Shown here piece after piece: positions 60,733 to 64,000 of a stretch of 64,000 nt of DNA. How positions within the stretch are numbered: the first letter of the stretch is position 1; each line of letters starts with the position of its first letter. Source of the stretch: Allobosea psychrotolerans (GTDB lineage: Bacteria > Pseudomonadota > Alphaproteobacteria > Rhizobiales > Beijerinckiaceae). The DNA lies in NCBI RefSeq assembly GCF_002917105.1, contig NZ_PQFZ01000005.1:341540-405539 (forward strand), in the 5' to 3' direction. The notes beneath the pieces were generated by a model that searched no databases, had not been told where the DNA came from, and was given only the letters and a program-made list of their open reading frames with translations. The position numbers and the translations under genes were made by a program.

Positions 60733-61716
60733 ATGTCGAACAAAGCATTATCCAACTCGGCCGACCTCAGTCGGCGAGATCTCCTGTGCGGCGGCGCCGG
60801 AATGGCAGCGGTTGGGACGCTCCCGCTCCAGTCCGTCGCACAACCCGCCATCGTTTCCTCCCAGAACAGCAGAAGGAACCAACGCATGAACTATGTGACG
60901 ACCCGGGACGGCGTCGAGATTTTCTACAAGGATTGGGGCCCGAAATCGGCCCAACCGCTGATCTTTCATCATGGCTGGCCGCTCAGTTCGGATGATTGGG
61001 ACGCTCAGATGCTCTTTTTCCTGGCTCAGGGCTTCCGCGTCGTCGCTCACGATCGACGCGGACATGGCCGTTCCAGTCAGGTCGGCGAGGGCCACGACAT
61101 GGACCATTACGCCGCCGACGTCGCGGCTGTCGTCGAGCATCTCGACCTGCGCAACGCCGTCCATATCGGCCACTCCACCGGAGGGGGCGAGGCCACGCGC
61201 TATGTCGCGCGCCACGGCCGGAAACGCACCGCAAAACTCGTCCTGATCGGCGCGGTTCCGCCGATCATGGTCAAGACCGACCGGAACCCAGGCGGCCTGC
61301 CTATCGAGGTTTTCGATGGCTTTCGGAAGAGCCTCGCCGCCAATCGCAGCAAGTTCTACTCCGATCTCGCGGCGGGGCCGTTCTATGGCTTCAACCGCGC
61401 CGGGGTCGAGGCGGATCCCAGCCTCATCCAGAACTGGTGGCGCCAGGGCATGATGGGCGCAGCCAAGGCTCACCATGACGGCATCAAGGCCTTTTCCGAA
61501 ACCGATTTCACCGAGGACCTCAAGATGATCGAGGCGCCGACTCTCGTGATGCACGGCGATGACGATCAGGTCGTCCCGATCGGCGACAGCGCTCCGCTAT
61601 CTGCCAAGCTGCTCAAGAGAGCGACGCTGAATATCTACAACAAGCTGCCGCACGGCATGGCGACCACCCACGCGGATCTCGTGAACAAGGATATCCTAAC
61701 CTTCGTCCGAGGCTGA
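60733..61716 (+). CDS. Alpha/beta hydrolase, non-heme chloroperoxidase type, with Tat signal
   Basis: 327 residues. An N-terminal Tat signal 'LSRRDLLCGGAGMAAVGTLP' is followed from residue 52 by a chloroperoxidase-like hydrolase: 'IFHHGWPLSSDDWDAQMLFF', nucleophile 'NAVHIGHSTGGGEATRYVAR' (Ser), acid in 'LVMHGDDDQVVPIG' and His in 'KLPHGMATTHADLVN'. Two starts have good ribosome sites: GGAGG before 60733 (exported form) and AGAAGGA before the internal ATG at 60886 (cytosolic form of the usual family length). It is divergent from the SDR. Confidence 0.9.
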   Translation: MSNKALSNSADLSRRDLLCGGAGMAAVGTLPLQSVAQPAIVSSQNSRRNQRMNYVTTRDGVEIFYKDWGPKSAQPLIFHHGWPLSSDDWDAQMLFFLAQGFRVVAHDRRGHGRSSQVGEGHDMDHYAADVAAVVEHLDLRNAVHIGHSTGGGEATRYVARHGRKRTAKLVLIGAVPPIMVKTDRNPGGLPIEVFDGFRKSLAANRSKFYSDLAAGPFYGFNRAGVEADPSLIQNWWRQGMMGAAKAHHDGIKAFSETDFTEDLKMIEAPTLVMHGDDDQVVPIGDSAPLSAKLLKRATLNIYNKLPHGMATTHADLVNKDILTFVRG

Positions 61717-61723
61717 CGTCCGG

Positions 61724-61754
61724 GGACGAGGCGGCAAGCAGAGCCGCCTCGTCC
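61724..61754 (+). terminator. Strong hairpin after the hydrolase gene
   Basis: GGACGAGGCGGC and GCCGCCTCGTCC are perfect 12-bp arms with a 7-nt loop, 7 nt after the stop. No T-run follows, so it may act as a terminator or block 3' exonucleases. Confidence 0.55.
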
Positions 61755-61790
61755 AAATCCGCGTCGTTCGGTCATCATCGATATCCGGGG

Positions 61791-62530
61791 TTACGGTGAC
61801 AGTGCACTTCTTTGACGCCGCCGACGCCGTTGGCCAAGCTGCGCCGATGGCTCGTCTCGCTCGTGTTGTCGTCCCTGGACTTCCGCATCATGTCACTCAG
61901 CGCGGCAATGGTCGCGCCCAGGTGTTTTTCGGCGACGGCGATTATGAGCTTTACCGGAACTTGCTCGTGCAGCACTGCCGTTCCGCCGATGTCGCCGTCT
62001 GGAGCTGGTGTCTGATGCCAAACCACGTTCATCTTATCCTGACGCCAGCCGATGCAGACGGCCTGCGCCGAGCCCTGTCAAAGGTGCATCGCATCTATGC
62101 CGGGGTGATCCATGCGCGACAGAAGAAGACCGGGCATTTCTGGCAGGGGCGATTTGGCGCTGTGGCGATGGACGAGCACCATTTGCTGTCGGCGGTGCGC
62201 TATGTCGGTCTTAACCCGGTGCGCGCCGGGCTGGTTGCGCACGCGCAAGACTGGCGCTGGTCCAGCGCACGGGCGCATATGACCGGCGAACCGGACGGGG
62301 TCACCGATCTTACGCCAATCCGCGACAGGCTGCCATCGCGGGAAGGCTTGTTCGATTGGGCAGATGAGGACGCGGCAGCGTTTGAACGACTGCGCAGGGC
62401 TGAAAGCATCGGACGGCCCATCGGCAGCGAGGCGTTTCTGGAGCACATAGCCACGTTGACAGGAAGGGACCTCAAGGCTGCGAAAAGAGGGCCTAAAAGC
62501 AAAGCCGAATAAAGTGCACTGTCACCGTAA
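61791..62530. mobile_element. RAYT transposase element with perfect 19-bp terminal inverted repeats
   Basis: TTACGGTGACAGTGCACTT (61791-61809) and its exact complement AAGTGCACTGTCACCGTAA (62512-62530) enclose a single transposase gene (61847-62512), giving a 740-bp unit. The right end touches an IS4-family transposase remnant. No target duplication is visible. Confidence 0.8.
61847..62512 (+). CDS. REP-associated tyrosine transposase (RAYT, Y1_Tnp family)
   Basis: 221 residues. 'MARLARVVVPGLPHHVTQRG' is the classical opening, 'VWSWCLMPNHVHLILTPADA' carries the HUH-type His-x-His metal motif (HVHLI), 'YAGVIHARQKKTGHFWQGRF' the catalytic Tyr region, and 'AVRYVGLNPVRAGLV' the conserved downstream block. 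Y1 HUH single-strand transposase. Its last codons overlap the right inverted repeat. Start at 61847 matches the family; a GTG-type extension upstream would run through the left repeat. Confidence 0.93.
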   Translation: MARLARVVVPGLPHHVTQRGNGRAQVFFGDGDYELYRNLLVQHCRSADVAVWSWCLMPNHVHLILTPADADGLRRALSKVHRIYAGVIHARQKKTGHFWQGRFGAVAMDEHHLLSAVRYVGLNPVRAGLVAHAQDWRWSSARAHMTGEPDGVTDLTPIRDRLPSREGLFDWADEDAAAFERLRRAESIGRPIGSEAFLEHIATLTGRDLKAAKRGPKSKAE

Positions 62531-62834
62531 TGCCCGCGACGGCGGACCGGGACCGCTGCGGCCATTGACCGATGCGTTCATGCCCGGCGACGCCGCCTTG
62601 CTCGAAGCTTGTTACGCAAGGCTCGAAGGCAAGACCGCGCGGCAGAAAAATCCCCACCCAAAAGGCTCGCTGGCCTATGCCGCGTGGGTCTGCGCCCGTC
62701 TTGGAGGATGGACAGGCTACTACGGCAAACCCGGGCCCATCGTCATGCTCGAAGGCTGGCTCGAGTTCCAGGCCATGAAACGAGGCCTAAATCTCATCCA
62801 GCCTCACCTCAAAGCCTCCAAACACAATGTGTGA
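62531..62834 (+). pseudogene. IS4-family transposase, 3' remnant
   Basis: The last ~80 codons survive: 'DAALLEACYARLEGKTARQK', 'GSLAYAAWVCARLGGWTGYY' and 'GKPGPIVMLEGWLEFQAMKR'. The ARLGGWxGY and KPGPxxMLRGWxxF motifs are the C-terminal signature of IS4/IS50-type transposases. The DDE domain is missing; the remnant begins exactly at the right end of the RAYT element. Confidence 0.8.
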
Positions 62835-63132
62835 ATCCGGTAGCCTGTAAGGAGAGGGTTCCCCGCGCTTGTCTGTGGGAGAGTGGGGGATGAACGGCCT
62901 GCGGTCACGCGCCTGCTGTCGCAGCGTTTTCGGGGCCATCTGAGGCCGCAACGCCAGCGTTCAATCCTCGTCTTCGGGGGCTCAACTGGGAATTTTATCA
63001 CCAGTCACACTGTCAATTGCGCCGTCTATCGCCGCCCCGAGACCGAGCGCGTCAAACACGCTATTGGCCATATTTCGTGCCCATATCGGGAGAACCGTCG
63101 AATATCGACAATCGCGACGCGAAAAATATTTC
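62835..63132. other. Non-coding flank of the IS4 remnant
   Basis: 298 nt in which the composition falls from GC-rich to AT-rich towards 63110. An open frame starting at 62883 is not protein-like. Nothing else found. Confidence 0.4.
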
Positions 63133-63537
63133 TCACTTTCTCAAAAATAAATACTTCAATCTTTTTACAAATAACCCGTACGATATAAGTAAACACAGAG
63201 ATATGTAAAATATAGATCTATTAGAGTATGTACCATAACTATCAGTTTGCAGAGAATTTGTAAGATAAATAAATTTACAGTAAATCGATATCATTAAAAT
63301 AATAATATTGATCACATATACGCTCACCTTAAATGAGCTACAATTATAAACCGAAAATCTCTCAAATGCCAAAATAACTATCGTAATAACTGAAACAAAA
63401 ACTGAATAAATTATTATAGACCCGATATTTGATGGCGAAAACCACCTCAACCCGAGCGAAATTACAAAATCACACAGTATTAAATAAAATATATCCCTAT
63501 CAAAAAACTGACGCCATCGCATTAAATTAGCTCGCAT
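63133..63537 (-). CDS. AT-rich four-helix membrane protein, unknown function
   Basis: 134 residues with four hydrophobic segments: 'DIFYLILCDFVISLGLRWF' (about 15-33), 'SIIIYSVFVSVITIVILAF' (about 40-58), 'VSVYVINIIILMISIYCKFI' (about 71-90) and 'IFYISLCLLISYGLFVKRL' (about 109-127). The sequence is rich in Ile, Tyr, Phe, Asn and Lys, and the DNA is strongly AT-rich, unlike everything else in the window, so it is almost certainly acquired. Only a weak Shine-Dalgarno (GAGATG) precedes the ATG. No family recognised. Confidence 0.6.
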   Translation of the reverse strand: MRANLMRWRQFFDRDIFYLILCDFVISLGLRWFSPSNIGSIIIYSVFVSVITIVILAFERFSVYNCSSFKVSVYVINIIILMISIYCKFIYLTNSLQTDSYGTYSNRSIFYISLCLLISYGLFVKRLKYLFLRK

Positions 63538-63889
63538 GACATCTCAAATCCAAAACGGCGTCGCGACTCCGCTGGAGAGGCGAGCATAGAAAACGACCAC
63601 CAGTCTACCTTCTAGCGCGAAGCAAATTATCAGAACAGGACCGGCGGCGTCGCCAGCCATTCCAACTCGCCGACAGATTCGTTTGAAATCCGAGGCCAGG
63701 ATTTATCAGCCGGACGATTTCGCACAAGATCGCCGCGACCGTTCTGGCGGCATTGGTGAACCGAACCGGCTCCACCTCGTTCAGGGGCAGACATTCGGAT
63801 TTTGAGTACCAGGCATGCGCTGTTGATATCAGCCCATGCCTCGCCTGCCCTGCCTCGCCTCAGGCGCTGCAGCCCCGCGCCGCTCGGGC
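63538..63889. other. Intergenic region before ftsK
   Basis: 352 nt. Composition returns to high GC at about 63600. Frames here (for example 'RTISHKIAATVLAALVNRTG' at about 63712-63770) could be transposase scrap but are not recognisable. No gene called. Confidence 0.4.
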
Positions 63890-64000
63890 TTAAGCGTCGT
63901 CGTCTTCGCGAGCCCTGCCGGTTTCGACCAGGATCTCGCGCTTGCCGGCGTGGTTGGCGGGGCCGACGATGCCTTCGTTCTCCATCCGCTCCATGATCGA
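63890..64000 (-). CDS. ftsK: DNA translocase FtsK, C-terminal fragment
   Basis: The visible 36 residues end the protein: 'SIMERMENEGIVGPANHAGK' then 'REILVETGRAREDDDA'. This matches the gamma (winged-helix, KOPS-reading) domain of FtsK/SpoIIIE ('LIERMEQEGIVGPANHxGKREILV'). The rest is outside the window. It is a core chromosomal gene for dif-site resolution at division. Confidence 0.88.
   Translation of the reverse strand, partial: SIMERMENEGIVGPANHAGKREILVETGRAREDDDA

Noticed and set aside
63802..63996. Plus-strand frame at the right edge
   Set aside because: Antisense to the ftsK C terminus, which is clearly recognised on the minus strand.
1..64000. CRISPR arrays, rRNA or tRNA genes, prophage modules, riboswitches
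   Set aside because: Looked for but not seen: no regularly spaced direct repeats of CRISPR type, no rRNA signature, no phage structural gene, no recognisable tRNA cloverleaf. The 21-bp iterons at 51170 are too short and too few to be a CRISPR array.

Overview
The window is a high-GC chromosomal segment with dense, short-spaced operons. It is probably from an alphaproteobacterium of the order Hyphomicrobiales, in the Bosea/Methylobacterium neighbourhood. The clues are the gene families (TRAP and Ugp-like transporters, many SDRs and LysR regulators, tandem FixJ-type response regulators, an IMPase-family gene) and the intergenic palindromes of the GTGGGAACCGG / GCGAACCGGTATCCACTTCGC type that are common in that order. 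The taxon is inferred from gene content only. No rRNA, tRNA, CRISPR array, prophage or replication origin was recognised. A C-terminal ftsK fragment at the right edge supports a chromosomal location.

Layout. 1-2277: an ImmA/IrrE-type metallopeptidase next to the start of a DUF4411/PIN-like gene, a small membrane protein, and debris including a copied 3' end of an IMPase gene. 2278-6881: DUF1330 protein, enoyl-CoA hydratase with a divergent LysR regulator, nitronate monooxygenase, and a small low-GC exported protein. 7092-13416: a Ugp-type ABC transporter (ATPase, binding protein, two permeases) followed by an EEP-family phosphoesterase and an IMPase, probably for uptake and dephosphorylation of a phosphorylated polyol or glycerophosphodiester. 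13811-19393: a membrane diguanylate cyclase, a LysR/NTF2/SDR unit, and a tetR-yciI-tag operon with two TetR-like operators. 19740-25039: a FadR-type regulator, TRAP transporter and enolase-superfamily dehydratase, a typical acid-sugar catabolic unit. 25328-28683: an ECF sigma/anti-sigma operon with a YVTN beta-propeller protein and a DUF305 protein. 29080-31077: a YeiH exporter and LysR regulator in tandem. 31419-35963: a redox cluster (methyltransferase, NTF2, F420-reductase-like protein, two SDRs, one frameshifted) divergent from a LysR gene.

36718-49823 is the most unusual region. An IclR gene with a perfect palindromic operator sits between two units: iclR-M28-CocE hydrolase leftward, and deacetylase-deacetylase-binding protein-M28-binding protein-permease-permease rightward. 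Almost every function is present twice (two M28 peptidase-like proteins, two NodB/PuuE-like proteins, two binding proteins), several members have altered active-site residues, and no ATPase gene accompanies the transporter. It looks like an uptake and hydrolysis system for an amide- or ester-containing compound that I cannot name.

50151-59560: two divergent metallo-beta-lactamase-fold paralogues separated by a promoter region with three direct repeats at exact 21-bp spacing, then an NmrA-like protein, an exported cupin, an MscS channel, and a multi-PAS histidine kinase followed by three response regulators. 59720-61716: an SDR divergent from an alpha/beta hydrolase that can start either with a Tat signal or without it. 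61791-64000: a RAYT transposase element with perfect 19-bp terminal inverted repeats abutting an IS4-family transposase remnant, an AT-rich four-helix membrane protein of foreign appearance, and the end of ftsK.
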